Shown piece by piece: positions 49,407 through 60,661 of a DNA stretch of 64,000 nt; position 1 is the first letter of the stretch; every line of letters starts with the position of its first letter. Where the stretch lies: positions 31,435 through 95,434 of the forward strand of contig JAHHHE010000002.1 in the NCBI GenBank assembly GCA_019359535.1. Direction: 5' to 3'. A model generated the notes under the pieces. The model was not told where the DNA came from. It saw only the letters and a list, made by a program, of their open reading frames with translations, and did no database searches. Made by a program: the position numbers and the translations under genes. Source of the stretch: Gloeocapsa sp. UFS-A4-WI-NPMV-4B04 (GTDB lineage: Bacteria > Cyanobacteriota > Cyanobacteriia > Cyanobacteriales > Chroococcidiopsidaceae).

Positions 49407-50822
49407 ATGAGTGACACCGAGAAGAATAACTGGAACCGCCGCAATTTTCTCAAGAAAGCGGGAGCAACGGCAGCTGGTATGGCACTTTCCTCTTGTGCCA
49501 TTACAGCCAATAAGTCTCCTCAGGGATTATCTGAAGCTGCCTTGGCGGTAGAACAAGTGGTAGATCCTAACACTCTGGAAAAACCAAATTTAACTGTAGG
49601 TTATGTGCCAGTAAATGACTGCGCCCCCTTTGCTGTTGCTTGGGAAAAAGGTTTTTTTCGCAAGTATGGGCTTAACGTTAACCTCAGCCGTGAGGCAAGC
49701 TGGGGTACGTCTCGTGACGGAATTATTTTTGGTCGTCTTGATGCTTCTCCGGTAGTTTGTGGCGCGGTAACGAATGCCAGAACTGGTGCAGAAGGCGCAC
49801 GTCACGCCCCGCTTTGTGCTGCGATGACGCTTCACCGTCACGGTAATGCTTTGACGATGAATAAAGCGATGTGGGAGTCGGGGTTGCGTCCTTGGCGAGA
49901 ATATAATGGGGATCTAGAGGAATTCGGGCGTGATTTTAGGCGCTATTTTGACAATATACCGCCAGAGAAACGAGTCTGGGCTGTTGTACTTAGTTCGGCG
50001 ATTTACGAATACTTTGTCCGCTACTTATCTGCTGCGGCTGGCGTTGATCCTGAAGATGAATTTCGGGTCATTATTATTCCACCGCCTCAAATGTTGGTAA
50101 ATATGCGGATTGGGGCGATGCAAGCGTATATGGTGGCAGAACCTTGGAATACACGGGCGATTAGCGGTAATGAAGGAATTGGCTTTACTTTCGCTCAGGG
50201 AAAAGAAATTTGGGCAGGACATCCGGATCGGCTTTTGGGCGTGATGGAGTCTTTTATTGATGAAAATCCGAAAACTTATCGTTCTTTGGTTAAAGCGATG
50301 ATTGAAGCTTGTCAGTATTGCAGCAAACAGGAGAATCGCGAAGAGGTTGCTAAACTGATTTCAGATAAGTCGTTTACTGGTGCTAAACCAAATTTAACCA
50401 GAGCCGCAATTGTTGGTGACTACAATTATGGCGGTTTTGATGGCAAAAAACGGATTGTGCGATCGCCACTTGACACAACTATTTTCTTTGATCTGCCGCC
50501 TAATCTTGCCAGAATACCAGGAGATCACTCAACATTTATGTGGCAGTCGGAGAGTATCTGGCTAATGACTCAGGCTGCTCGTTGGGGGCAAATTCCAGAA
50601 ATTCCGCAGAATGCTGAAGCATTAGCTCGTCTTGCCTGGAAAACTGACCTTTATCGTGAAATTGTAGCCGAAATGGGCATTGAGTGTCCCAAGGAAGATT
50701 ACAAAATCGAACCTGCTGAAGTGTTTATAGACAACAAGGCGTTTGATCCTAGCGATCCGGTAGGTTATCTCAATAGCTTTGAAATTCGAGCTAATCGTCC
50801 CAAATCATTCTTTATGTCTTAA
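49407..50822 (+). CDS. ABC transporter substrate-binding protein, NrtA/CmpA family
   Basis: RRNFLKKAGATAAGMALSSC (Tat/lipobox-like) then VGYVPVNDCAPFAVAWEKGFFRKYGLNVNLSREASWGTSRDGIIFGRLD. Confidence 0.88.
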   Translation: MSDTEKNNWNRRNFLKKAGATAAGMALSSCAITANKSPQGLSEAALAVEQVVDPNTLEKPNLTVGYVPVNDCAPFAVAWEKGFFRKYGLNVNLSREASWGTSRDGIIFGRLDASPVVCGAVTNARTGAEGARHAPLCAAMTLHRHGNALTMNKAMWESGLRPWREYNGDLEEFGRDFRRYFDNIPPEKRVWAVVLSSAIYEYFVRYLSAAAGVDPEDEFRVIIIPPPQMLVNMRIGAMQAYMVAEPWNTRAISGNEGIGFTFAQGKEIWAGHPDRLLGVMESFIDENPKTYRSLVKAMIEACQYCSKQENREEVAKLISDKSFTGAKPNLTRAAIVGDYNYGGFDGKKRIVRSPLDTTIFFDLPPNLARIPGDHSTFMWQSESIWLMTQAARWGQIPEIPQNAEALARLAWKTDLYREIVAEMGIECPKEDYKIEPAEVFIDNKAFDPSDPVGYLNSFEIRANRPKSFFMS

Positions 50823-50927
50823 GTGGAGTGCGATCGCAATTCTTTTGTGACTACCTAATTTTTATTTTTAGTTAACATAAATATAGCTGTTTATATATTT
50901 AGACTTAACACTAAGTAAGAAAATTTT

Positions 50928-51764
50928 ATGACTAAATATACCTCTTTTTCAACTAATCATAATGAGATAAATGTTAGCCGTACTGGATTTCTTGAAATTG
51001 AAAATTTAGTAAAGTCTTATCCAACTGCTGATAGTGAATTTGTTGTTTTAAATGGGGTCAATCTTACTATTAATGAAGATGAATATATTTCTGTAATTGG
51101 ACACTCTGGATGTGGGAAATCAACGCTACTAAAAATTGTGGCTGGTTTGGAAAAAGCAACCTCTGGCTCAGTGCGGCTAGATGGAAAAGAAATTCGTAAG
51201 CCGGGATCTGAACGCATGATGGTGTTTCAGCATTACTCCTTACTACCTTGGCTCACAGTGCGTGAGAATATCCGGCTAGCTGTAGATGAAGTGCTGAAAA
51301 AGGCTACTCGCGCCGAGAAAATTAGTATTGTTAATGAACACTTAGCAATGGTTAATTTAAACGCAGCAGCTGATAAGTATCCAGATGAAATTTCTGGGGG
51401 AATGAAACAACGAGTGGGAATTGCTAGAGCTTTGGCGATTCGTCCTAAAATGTTGCTAATGGATGAACCTTTTGGGGCGCTTGATGCCCTAACTCGTGGT
51501 AAGTTACAACGGCAGGTGCTTAATATTTGGGAAAACCATCGCCAAGCAGTAATGATGATTACCCATGATGTAGATGAAGCAATTTATATGTCCGATCGCA
51601 TTGTATTAATGACGAATGGACCATCTGCAACAATTGGGGAAATATTGGATGTACCGTTTGAGCATCCCCGCGATCGCGCTGCAATGCGAAACTCAAAAGA
51701 GTATTTTGATTTAAGGAACCATGCTTTAAATTTTCTTGACCACTATTTTACGCAAGATGAGTAG
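50928..51764 (+). CDS. ABC transporter ATP-binding protein, NrtD/CmpD-like
   Basis: IGHSGCGKSTLLKIVAGLE, MMVFQHYSLLPWLTVREN, ISGGMKQRVGIARALAIRPKMLLMDEPFGALDALTRGKLQ. Confidence 0.9.
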   Translation: MTKYTSFSTNHNEINVSRTGFLEIENLVKSYPTADSEFVVLNGVNLTINEDEYISVIGHSGCGKSTLLKIVAGLEKATSGSVRLDGKEIRKPGSERMMVFQHYSLLPWLTVRENIRLAVDEVLKKATRAEKISIVNEHLAMVNLNAAADKYPDEISGGMKQRVGIARALAIRPKMLLMDEPFGALDALTRGKLQRQVLNIWENHRQAVMMITHDVDEAIYMSDRIVLMTNGPSATIGEILDVPFEHPRDRAAMRNSKEYFDLRNHALNFLDHYFTQDE

Positions 51765-51789
51765 TGAATTTGTAAAGCTTTCTGCAATA

Positions 51790-52074
51790 TTAATCAATTA
51801 AAGCTGCCACATTTTGTCTGAAGGCAATTAAGGCGTGGTTAGACTTATATTGCAAAACCTCGAAGATGTCGTCAGATACTTGTAGTGACAGGATTGTCTT
51901 GATCTCGACATTAGTGTTGTAGCCTGGAATATCTCCTATGCGTCTTCCATGCTGACTTTCACCCTGCGCCTCGCTAATGGTGTAGCCGGATGCGCCGTGA
52001 GTTTTTAGCAGTTTCGCAATGCGATCGCGCAGCACTGACTCACTGATGATAGTTAGTAGTATAGCAGTCACCAT
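51790..52074 (-). CDS. PII-like / SbtB-like nitrogen-regulator-family protein
   Basis: MVTAILLTIISESVLRDRIAKLLKTHGASGYTISEAQGESQHGRRIGDIPGYNTNVEIKTILSLQVSDDIFEVLQYKSNHALIAFRQNVAAL; start chosen at internal Met 28 of the 121-aa ORF. Confidence 0.7.
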   Translation of the reverse strand: MVTAILLTIISESVLRDRIAKLLKTHGASGYTISEAQGESQHGRRIGDIPGYNTNVEIKTILSLQVSDDIFEVLQYKSNHALIAFRQNVAALID

Positions 52075-52546
52075 ACTATCTTCAAAAGATATAGGGAATT
52101 CAAATGGATTTTTATAGTATATAACGTTACAAAGAGTCCATTCTGCTGATATCAATTGGCGTTATTGTCACTCTACCAGCAAGAGCAAGCCCCGTATAAG
52201 AAGCAAGGACAACAATTATAGCTGAAACAAGAACGAGATCACGATTTTAAGTAGCAGCCATAATCATTTAGCTGCAACACCAAGGTGTATAATTTTGCAG
52301 AGAGTGTACGTAAATACATTAATAGCGTTTAAACTAAAAATATAGCGAGTTGACAAGCCCCAGGCTGAGATGACTATAGACTTTATCCAAGTGTTATATA
52401 TTCAACACCTTGTAAATCTTGATCGTCAATTAAATAAAACGAGTTTATTTAATTGGTAAATTCCTGTTTGAATATTGTATAAATAAACCACGTTATCTAG
52501 TTTAATTTACAGTAAATAGTATCGTTCTTAATTGAAGAATAGCTAA

Positions 52547-52912
52547 ATGAAAAGTGTTTTAGTTGTTGAAGATTCTCAAACTGACCAACGTTTAATTGTA
52601 GCTTTATTACAACAAGTTGGTTTAAAAGTGAACGTAGCCGACTCTGCTGAATCTGCTTGGCTCTGGCTAACAGCAAACGGTCAACCTGACTTAATTGTCT
52701 TAGATATCGTTATGCCAGGTCTTAGCGGTTTAGATTTATGCAGACAGATCCGAGCTAATTCTCGCTTAGAAAATATACCCATAATTTTCTGCTCCTCAAA
52801 AGCGCAGCAATTCGATCAATTTTGGGCTTTACGTCAGGGAGGGAACGCATACATTACAAAACCTTTTGCTCCCCTTGATTTAGTTCAGACGGTTCGCAAT
52901 CATCTTAATTAA
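52547..52912 (+). CDS. Response regulator, CheY/PilH-like
   Basis: VLVVEDSQTDQRLIVALL, DLIVLDIVMPGLSG, AYITKPFAP. Confidence 0.9.
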   Translation: MKSVLVVEDSQTDQRLIVALLQQVGLKVNVADSAESAWLWLTANGQPDLIVLDIVMPGLSGLDLCRQIRANSRLENIPIIFCSSKAQQFDQFWALRQGGNAYITKPFAPLDLVQTVRNHLN

Positions 52913-52939
52913 CTTACTGTCATTTTATATAGAGTATTC

Positions 52940-53437
52940 ATGTTAACTGACTATTTTCACGTACAGTTGCGGCAAGGAATGGAAGTCGTGCTGCCTTTGG
53001 ATAGTGCAGTAGAGGTGATTACTCTAAATCAAAAAGAAATTTGTCCTATTCCTGGAGTATCTCCTGCTTTACTCGGAGTAGTAAATCAGCGCGGTAAGTT
53101 GCTGTGGGTGCTTCAATTAAGTGATTTTCTAGGGTTAGCTAAGTCCCCTAAGCAACGCTTACAAGATAATTTGATTTTATTAGTAGTTACTACTGAGTCT
53201 GCAAATTCTTCAGCTATCGGACGTGAGTGTCAACTTGCCTGTGTAGTATCGGCTCTTAAGGGAATTGTTACTCTAAACTCAATCAAAATTAAACCTGTGT
53301 CTGCAAGACTGGCTCCAAACCTTGGCTCATTTTTATCTGGTGTAACTGAAATTGAACAGTCGGTGGTTGGTGTCCTCAACGTCAATACAGTTTTAAGTGG
53401 TATATCCGTTTACACTAATTCTTCAGTATCTATATGA
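52940..53437 (+). CDS. CheW/PilI-like chemotaxis adaptor
   Basis: [51 protein letters not shown]. Confidence 0.88.
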   Translation: MLTDYFHVQLRQGMEVVLPLDSAVEVITLNQKEICPIPGVSPALLGVVNQRGKLLWVLQLSDFLGLAKSPKQRLQDNLILLVVTTESANSSAIGRECQLACVVSALKGIVTLNSIKIKPVSARLAPNLGSFLSGVTEIEQSVVGVLNVNTVLSGISVYTNSSVSI

Positions 53438-56172
53438 CAGCAACAAGCAAAGATTACCCAAATACTTCTACTTCTATTTCTCAAAATATTGAGGCGCTTG
53501 CAGCTGAAGTTGAACTCAATCCTACAGATTTGGTAGCTAAAATTACCCTCGCCAATGCTCTAGAGCAGGTAGGAGAGATTGAAAAGGCAGTAGATGTTTA
53601 CCAAGAAGTAATTGCCCTAGATGAAAACGGAATTTATGGTGCTGTTTCCCGAAAGGCGCTTGAAGCTATGGCGGCTTCTCAGCGATCGCCTAACTCCCCA
53701 CGCATTACTTACAAAAGTAGTTATAGAAGTAGTGATGATTCGCAAGTTTCCTGGGAAAAACATCAGCGGCAAACAACCCAAGGCTCTTCCCTACTTCAAC
53801 GCCTCCGTCAAGGCTGGGAAAACTTAAATATTCAAACTAAGCTGACTATTCTCCTAGTGGCTAGCGCTGCCCTGCCTGCGATCGCAGTAACCCAAGGACT
53901 AACTACAATTAATAGAGAGCGTTTGTTGCGTGAGTTAAACGCATCTCTGCAACAGCAAGGCAAGACCTTTGCAGAAGAGTATGTTCTCTGGACACAGGTA
54001 GACAGTCAAACACAAGCAGAAAATCTAGCTCAAGTGGTGGAAGCTACAAAGATTGATTTAAGTAACTCTGCTGAAGTATCGGCTCGTAGCGGCTTTCTGC
54101 AAAATTTCCTCAAAATTGAGAACGGTTCAGAACCTGAAATTAACAAAAACTTTAAAATTTTCACTGATGCCCAGGGTAGGACAGTTGCTCAGAACATTCA
54201 AATTCTAGATCAGAATTCTGATCGTAACTCACTGCAAGCATCAAATAATCAGCCAAAATACCGCCCAGTGTCTCTGCCAGTAGGAATTTATTTGGGAGAC
54301 ATTCCTATTGTAAAAAATGCACTGAGAACTGAACGCCCATTATCTGGGATGGAGTTGCTCAGAAGAGAACCACTGCAACGTTTAGGGCTAGAGAAACAAG
54401 CTGATGTTGATGTGAGACAACCTGACCAGAACCGTGAATCAACGGTTCCTTCTCCCCAAAGAACTAATGACCTTGACCAAGACATAGCAGGCTTAACCAG
54501 CATAGCTGTTTATCCGCTCAAACTAAACAACAAGTTAGTCGGAACTGTGATTGTAGGAGCGCTCCTAAATCGTAACTATGGGTTAGTCGATAAATTTTCG
54601 CAAAAATATGACGTGCCTGTTGCTACTATTTTTGCTCAAGACTGGCGGGTGAGTACAAATATTGCTAATAGCGATGGTGGAACGCGGGCAATTGGAACCC
54701 AGGCTCCGCGTCAAGTGGCAGCAAATGTTCTCAATCAGGGACAAGACTTTAGTGGTGAGATAAATATTCTTGGCAAGCAGTATTTAACCTTCTATACACC
54801 TTTATATGACCATCAAAAGGAGCTTAACTCGGCTGGAGCGAAGCCTGTCGGAATGGCTTTTATTGGTGAGCCTTTGGAGCAAGTAGAGAGTAATTTAATC
54901 AGCCAGCAACTCATTGGGTATGGCATTGGCGGGGGCTTGTTGCTAGTGGCTGGTCTAATAGCTATTCCGATCGCTAGCTCTTTTTCTCGTCCACTGCGGC
55001 GTTTATCTAATTTTGCCCAGCAGGTAGAAACTGGGGAACTGGGGGTAAGGCTGGAGTCAACAGATCGTCAAGACGAAATTGGCATTCTTAGTCGACAATT
55101 GAATGCAATGACGGCAGGACTGGAAGCAAACTTGGAGGCGGTTCGCCAACAAGAAGAGCTACAGCGTCAAGAAAAAGAACGTTTGCAGCAAGGAATGATT
55201 GACTTGTTGCTTGACATCGAAGGAGCGCAACAAGGCGATCTCACAGTTAGGGCTAAGGTGAAGGAATCGGAAATGGGATCAATTGCTGATGCCTTTAATA
55301 CTGTGATTTCTAGCTTGCGTCAGATTGTTGTCCAAGTACAAACTGCTGCTAACGTTGTCCAAGAGTCTGCTTTTGAAAATGAAGGTTCTGTGCAGAAATT
55401 CTCAGACGAGGCAAAAAATCAAGCTAAAGTTTTGGCTCAAACTCAGACCTCTGTAGCAGAAATAAGCGAGTCAATTCAGTCTGTAGCTTCAAGAACCCAA
55501 GAAGCTGCCGCGATCGCCCGTCAAGGTTTAGTTGCTGCCCAAGATGGCGATCAAACTATGGATCAAACTGTCGGTAGTATTAAGATGCTTCGTACCAGTG
55601 TTGCTGAAACTACCAAAAAGGCGAAACGTCTAGCTGAATCTTCTCAGGAAATCTCCCGAATTGTGAGCATTATTTCAGGAATTTCGGAAAAAACAAACCT
55701 TCTAGCCTTCAATGCTTCTATTGAAGCCGCTCGTGCTGGAGAACATGGACAAGGCTTCCGCGTAGTTGCTGATGAAGTGCGGCGTTTGGCTGAAAAAGTT
55801 ACAGACTCTACTAAAGAAATTGAGCAACTAATTAATACAATTCAACAAGAAACTACTGATGTACTCCAAACGATGGAAGGTAGCACCATGCAGGTAGTAA
55901 CTAGCACCCAACAGGTAGTAAAAACTAAAAATACACTGCAAGGACTAGCTGAGATTAGCCAAAAAATTGACTTCCTACTGCAATCTATTTCAACAAGTAC
56001 GGTTTCCCAAGCTCAAACTTCTGCAACAATTAACCAAACAATTCAAGGAGTTGCCGTGATCGCTAAGACAACTTCTGCTGAATCCGAAGCTGTTTTGTCT
56101 TCCCTTAAGCAGTTGGTTGAAGTTGCGGAAGAATTACAAAGTTCTGTGTCTCGATTCCAGGTAGAAAAATAA
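53434..56172 (+). CDS. Methyl-accepting chemotaxis protein, PilJ/HmpD-like, with TPR-like N-terminus
   Basis: TM, sensor domain, HAMP, MCP hairpin [46 protein letters not shown]. Confidence 0.93.
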   Translation: MTATSKDYPNTSTSISQNIEALAAEVELNPTDLVAKITLANALEQVGEIEKAVDVYQEVIALDENGIYGAVSRKALEAMAASQRSPNSPRITYKSSYRSSDDSQVSWEKHQRQTTQGSSLLQRLRQGWENLNIQTKLTILLVASAALPAIAVTQGLTTINRERLLRELNASLQQQGKTFAEEYVLWTQVDSQTQAENLAQVVEATKIDLSNSAEVSARSGFLQNFLKIENGSEPEINKNFKIFTDAQGRTVAQNIQILDQNSDRNSLQASNNQPKYRPVSLPVGIYLGDIPIVKNALRTERPLSGMELLRREPLQRLGLEKQADVDVRQPDQNRESTVPSPQRTNDLDQDIAGLTSIAVYPLKLNNKLVGTVIVGALLNRNYGLVDKFSQKYDVPVATIFAQDWRVSTNIANSDGGTRAIGTQAPRQVAANVLNQGQDFSGEINILGKQYLTFYTPLYDHQKELNSAGAKPVGMAFIGEPLEQVESNLISQQLIGYGIGGGLLLVAGLIAIPIASSFSRPLRRLSNFAQQVETGELGVRLESTDRQDEIGILSRQLNAMTAGLEANLEAVRQQEELQRQEKERLQQGMIDLLLDIEGAQQGDLTVRAKVKESEMGSIADAFNTVISSLRQIVVQVQTAANVVQESAFENEGSVQKFSDEAKNQAKVLAQTQTSVAEISESIQSVASRTQEAAAIARQGLVAAQDGDQTMDQTVGSIKMLRTSVAETTKKAKRLAESSQEISRIVSIISGISEKTNLLAFNASIEAARAGEHGQGFRVVADEVRRLAEKVTDSTKEIEQLINTIQQETTDVLQTMEGSTMQVVTSTQQVVKTKNTLQGLAEISQKIDFLLQSISTSTVSQAQTSATINQTIQGVAVIAKTTSAESEAVLSSLKQLVEVAEELQSSVSRFQVEK

Positions 56173-56173
56173 T

Positions 56174-58876
56174 ATGGTGCTGGACGCTGCAAGCTTAGAG
56201 GCAATTATTCAAGAAATACGCACTTGCTTCTTATACGAAGATGCCCCAGACCATTTAGCTGTTCTAAAGCAGGGGATTCGGCAATTACGAAGTAATAGTG
56301 TTCATTCCCAAGCTGAATACGACGCTTTAATGCGAGCAGCACATTCGCTCAAAGGTAGCTCTGGTCTGGCTCAATTGTCAACTCTAAGCCGTCTGGCACA
56401 CAAGCTAGAAGATTTACTTGAGGCACTGCATCAGGGGCGCGTGCAACAACGAGAGGCTGCTTACGAACTTTTGTCTGCTAGTGTTGAGCAAATTAGCAAT
56501 TTAATCGCCCACGCTACAAGTGAAAATGCAGCTACTGTAATAGTAGAAACAAGTCTATTGAGTGCGATCGCTGCTTTAGAGGATTTTCTTGAAGGATTGC
56601 CGAAGACTAAGCAATCTGACTTGAAGGAAGTTGAAAGTAATTTACTCGCTACTCCAGAACCGGATTTTCTCAAAATAGCTTTAGAAGTTGATTTAGAAAA
56701 CTCTCTCCAAAAAGTTGAGCGGTTACTCCACGATGAAAACACATCATTTGATCCAGTAGAACTAAATCAAGCTCTTACAGCACTTGTAGGAGAATGCACA
56801 CTTCTTGGACAAGCTCTCAACTTAAGTTGGTTAACTGAAACAGGCCAAGAAGTCAGAGACGCGCTTGCTCAACCAAATCCACACCTAGAGGCGATCGCTG
56901 AAACTGCAATTAGTGAGCTTCGCCAACTGAGATTACAAGTTCTAACCCAGGCTCCCCAATTTTGGGATACTTCTGCTCATGTCAAGCTTGTACAACAGCA
57001 GTCTCCTATTACTCCCCCTCCAGAGGCAAGACAAGCCGCTTCCCAAATAATCCCAGTTTCTCAAAATCCGCAGTTGAATTTGCGGATTCCAGTTTCAAAA
57101 CTGGATCGGATGAACAACACCATAGGCGAATTGTTTATTAGTTACGAACGCCTTTCCCTTTATCAAGAACAACTACATCAAGTTGATCTAACTCTCAAAA
57201 AACGTGCTGCTCAACTCAATCCAATCGGTGAGCAAGTGCAAAACTTTTACGATCAGCTAGCAACAGAAGGCACGAGATACAACAAAGAATCTAACCTCTC
57301 GCCTTCCTTGGAATTCGATTCCCTGGAATTTGATCAATACGCCAACCTACACAACACACTTCAAGATTTGCAAGAACTAATGGTGCAAGTGCAGGAAGCT
57401 AGAGCCGATGTTGGGCTAATTACCTCTGAATTTCGGGAAGCACTTGTGCAATTACGCCAGCAATTGAATGGCCTGCATGGTGACTTGACTCAATCGCGTT
57501 TAGTCCCGTTCGGCTTTTTGACTGAACAGTTTGTTGCACTCCTACAAACATTGGACGAGCAATATCACAAGTCTGCCCAGTTAATAGTTATTGGCAAAGA
57601 AACACTGATCGATCAGGTAATTTTAGAACAATTAAAAGTTCCTTTAACTCATTTAATTCGTAATGCCTTTGATCATGGAATTGAAACTTCAGAAGAACGG
57701 CTAGCGCTAGATAAGTCAATTAACGCTCAAATCGTTTTATCTGCTGCTGTTGAAGGCAATCAAATTACGATCGCAATTGAAGATGATGGTCGCGGTATTG
57801 ATATACAGACAGTTTACCAACGAGCTATTGAGTTAGGTTTATGTAGTGATTCAGTGCTAACTAAACAAGTTCTAGAATTTCTGTTTATGCCTGGTTTTTC
57901 TACTGCTGCAACAGTTACTACTCTTTCTGGTCGAGGTGTAGGTCTAGATATTGTCAAACGTCAAGTAGAGCGCCTGCGAGGCTCGGTAGAAGTCGAAAGT
58001 AAATTAGGACAAGGGACAAAATTTATAATTAATATTCCCTTAACTCTAAATATTCTACCTTTATTACTATGTAGTTGTCAGCAACAGACCTTTGCTATTC
58101 CTTCAAATAAAGTAATAGAAATTATCTCTTTAAAAACCAACAATGCAAGTACAATTACTTGGGGCGATCGCCTGTTGCCTCTATACCCTCTAATTCAATT
58201 ACTCCCGTATACACAGCAAGCAATATTAGCGTCATCTGATCAATTTAACCACCAGCTAGGTATTGTCGTTAACGTTAATGGTGAATTTGTCGCGATCGCT
58301 GTAGACTCGCTTTTAGGTGAGCGTGAGTTAGTCCTGAAAGCCTTTGACCCAATAGTCAAAGTGCCACCCTACATTTCAGGTTGTACAGTATTAGGTACAG
58401 GTGAAGTTGTGCCAGTGCTATCCCCAGATCACTTGGGCGAGTTGATAGCGGCAAAAGACAATCAACCACTATCTTCGTCACCTACCTTTAATCCTTATAT
58501 TGATAGCACTGCAACGATTTTGATTGTGGACGATTCGATTACATTTCGCAAAGCTTTAGAGCATATCCTCACTCAGTCGGGTTATCAAGTAGTGCAATGT
58601 CGCAACGGTAAAGAAGCTCTTGAAAAGTTAAATCAACCGAGTAAGCAATTTGATTTAGTGATTTCTGATATTGAAATGCCGCGTTTAGATGGTTTTGGCT
58701 TACTCGGAGAAATTCGCGCTCGTCCTCAGTGGGATAACCTCGCAGTTGTGATGTTGACTTCGCGAGAAAATGATCGTTATCGGCAAAAAGCAATGAATTT
58801 AGGGGCGACAGCTTATTTTACCAAGCCTTTTCGTCCTGGAGAGTTGCTCAATGCGATCGCTGCACTGTTAACATGA
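56174..58876 (+). CDS. CheA-like hybrid histidine kinase (Hpt-HATPase-CheW-REC), HmpE/PilL-like
   Basis: AAHSLKGSSGLAQ (Hpt), LTHLIRNAFDHGIETSEER, DDGRGIDIQTV, GRGVGLDIVK, C-terminal REC ILIVDDSITFRKALEHIL. Confidence 0.93.
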   Translation: MVLDAASLEAIIQEIRTCFLYEDAPDHLAVLKQGIRQLRSNSVHSQAEYDALMRAAHSLKGSSGLAQLSTLSRLAHKLEDLLEALHQGRVQQREAAYELLSASVEQISNLIAHATSENAATVIVETSLLSAIAALEDFLEGLPKTKQSDLKEVESNLLATPEPDFLKIALEVDLENSLQKVERLLHDENTSFDPVELNQALTALVGECTLLGQALNLSWLTETGQEVRDALAQPNPHLEAIAETAISELRQLRLQVLTQAPQFWDTSAHVKLVQQQSPITPPPEARQAASQIIPVSQNPQLNLRIPVSKLDRMNNTIGELFISYERLSLYQEQLHQVDLTLKKRAAQLNPIGEQVQNFYDQLATEGTRYNKESNLSPSLEFDSLEFDQYANLHNTLQDLQELMVQVQEARADVGLITSEFREALVQLRQQLNGLHGDLTQSRLVPFGFLTEQFVALLQTLDEQYHKSAQLIVIGKETLIDQVILEQLKVPLTHLIRNAFDHGIETSEERLALDKSINAQIVLSAAVEGNQITIAIEDDGRGIDIQTVYQRAIELGLCSDSVLTKQVLEFLFMPGFSTAATVTTLSGRGVGLDIVKRQVERLRGSVEVESKLGQGTKFIINIPLTLNILPLLLCSCQQQTFAIPSNKVIEIISLKTNNASTITWGDRLLPLYPLIQLLPYTQQAILASSDQFNHQLGIVVNVNGEFVAIAVDSLLGERELVLKAFDPIVKVPPYISGCTVLGTGEVVPVLSPDHLGELIAAKDNQPLSSSPTFNPYIDSTATILIVDDSITFRKALEHILTQSGYQVVQCRNGKEALEKLNQPSKQFDLVISDIEMPRLDGFGLLGEIRARPQWDNLAVVMLTSRENDRYRQKAMNLGATAYFTKPFRPGELLNAIAALLT

Positions 58877-58888
58877 TGGGCATTCAAT

Positions 58889-59893
58889 TTGGCTAAAGTT
58901 CGCTCAATGATTCGCATCTTACTGATAGACGATCAACTTATTATTCGTCAAGGGTTGAAAGCTTTGCTAGAGCTAGAGCCGGATTTGCAGGTAGTAGGAA
59001 GCGGTGATAACGGACAAGTAGCCGTAGAGCAAGTCGAAGCCTTACATCCTGATGTCGTATTACTTGATATTCGGATGCCAGACATGGATGGAGTAGCCGC
59101 TACACGAATTATCTGTCAGCGCTTTCCAGAAACAAAAGTATTAGTTCTAAGTGGTTATGACGATGAGGCATACCTAGCTGATGCTTTGCAAGCGGGAGCA
59201 AGAGGTTATCTACTCAAGGATACTCCTGCTGAAGAACTGGCTGCTGCAATTCGCTCTGTGCATAAAGGGTATGCTCAAATTGGCCCAGGGCTGCTTGACA
59301 AAATTCCTTTCACTCAGGCAGTAAATCTTAATTCTGACCAAGCCTTGCCTCAATTAGCTGCGCTTCCAGCAAAAGACGTAGAGCTACTACCCCACTCAAA
59401 AAGCTTCGATCCGGAAGCGCTAGCAGAAGTTGTGCGCCTTGCTGTTGAACAGGGTTCAGTAGTAGAACTGTTTACTCAAGTTAATAATCAGCTGAAGCGT
59501 GACCCTAATAATTTAGCAGCACTGTACCTAGCTGGGGTACTTTCTCATAGAGGTCAAGGACACAAGATGCTAGCCCTCCATTATCTCAAATTAGGGTTTC
59601 AAGAAGGGATAATACAGAAATTGTCTATTGAGGGACTTTTGCTGTTTTACCAAGAAGGTGTGTTCGTGCAACCTGAAGAAGCCTTTAGTTGGCTCACTCA
59701 AGTTGATGCACCTTGGAATAACGAGGAAGGTTTGTCATTTCTACTTCAAGAAGCCGAGCAAATGTTTGGCTCAGATTCCACTCAGTACCGCGCTCTCGTT
59801 GTAGTATGGCAGACTAGAGCTATCCGGGCATTGAGTGACAGTTACGCTTCTTTAGAACCGATGCTTGAAGTTATCCAGCAAGGTTTTGAGTAG
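58889..59893 (+). CDS. Response regulator with NarL-like REC and an unrecognised helical C-terminal domain
   Basis: ILLIDDQLIIRQGLKALLELEPDLQVVG...VLLDIRMPDMDG...ARGYLLKDTPAEELAAAI; no LuxR HTH, instead TPR-like helices (RDPNNLAALYLAGVLSHRGQGHKMLALHYLKLGFQEG). Confidence 0.85.
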   Translation: MAKVRSMIRILLIDDQLIIRQGLKALLELEPDLQVVGSGDNGQVAVEQVEALHPDVVLLDIRMPDMDGVAATRIICQRFPETKVLVLSGYDDEAYLADALQAGARGYLLKDTPAEELAAAIRSVHKGYAQIGPGLLDKIPFTQAVNLNSDQALPQLAALPAKDVELLPHSKSFDPEALAEVVRLAVEQGSVVELFTQVNNQLKRDPNNLAALYLAGVLSHRGQGHKMLALHYLKLGFQEGIIQKLSIEGLLLFYQEGVFVQPEEAFSWLTQVDAPWNNEEGLSFLLQEAEQMFGSDSTQYRALVVVWQTRAIRALSDSYASLEPMLEVIQQGFE

Positions 59894-59931
59894 TTTGATA
59901 AACTACTAAATATTTAAAGTATCAAAATATC

Positions 59932-60600
59932 ATGCCTAAGTCTTTATATGACCTAGATTATATTGAGCAAGAACTAGCAGAACTCCGAAATCAGCTTAAC
60001 CAGACGTTCAAGGTTGTAGATAGTTTAGCTAAAATTCAGACACAATTTGAGGAGTTTGGACAAAGATATCAACAACTTGACGTAATAGCTAATCAAGAAG
60101 AAATAGCCGAACTACAAGCACATTTTAATGCTCGCTGCGCTCAACTCGAAAAACTGATTGAGTCTAAATGGATAGAGATTAAGAAAGAAATTTTTAATCT
60201 TAAGAATGAGCTTAGTAATACAGATTTCAATATTAGTAGTGAAGTTATTAAGCTCGTTAACGAACTAAAGGAAGAAGTTGAGGAGTTCAAAGTATTTCAG
60301 GCTCCCTTAAATGAAATTGAAGATAAATTGAGGACAGAACTGCAAACTTCTATTGACCAACTAAGTGCAGATGGACTTAATAACCAAAATTTAGAAAAAC
60401 AGGAAAGCCTAGAATATCAATTACAGACAGCAAAATCGTTTCTTAAGGATCTAGAACGACAAGTACAAAAATTGGAACGACAGCTACGCAGCTTAGAAAA
60501 ACAGCTGCGTGTAATGAGCAAATGGGTAATTATTGCTGTTTTAACAACAGTTATATCTCTAAGCTTGGCTTTAGGTCTAGCGGCTATAAAGATTTTCTAG
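59932..60600 (+). CDS. Coiled-coil protein with C-terminal TM anchor
   Basis: Heptad-rich sequence ending VIIAVLTTVISLSLALGLAAIKIF. Confidence 0.75.
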   Translation: MPKSLYDLDYIEQELAELRNQLNQTFKVVDSLAKIQTQFEEFGQRYQQLDVIANQEEIAELQAHFNARCAQLEKLIESKWIEIKKEIFNLKNELSNTDFNISSEVIKLVNELKEEVEEFKVFQAPLNEIEDKLRTELQTSIDQLSADGLNNQNLEKQESLEYQLQTAKSFLKDLERQVQKLERQLRSLEKQLRVMSKWVIIAVLTTVISLSLALGLAAIKIF

Positions 60601-60661
60601 ACTAAAAAAAGAGGTAAATTCAATCGTTAGATACATCAGTGATTTATGTCAGAATTAGGTT

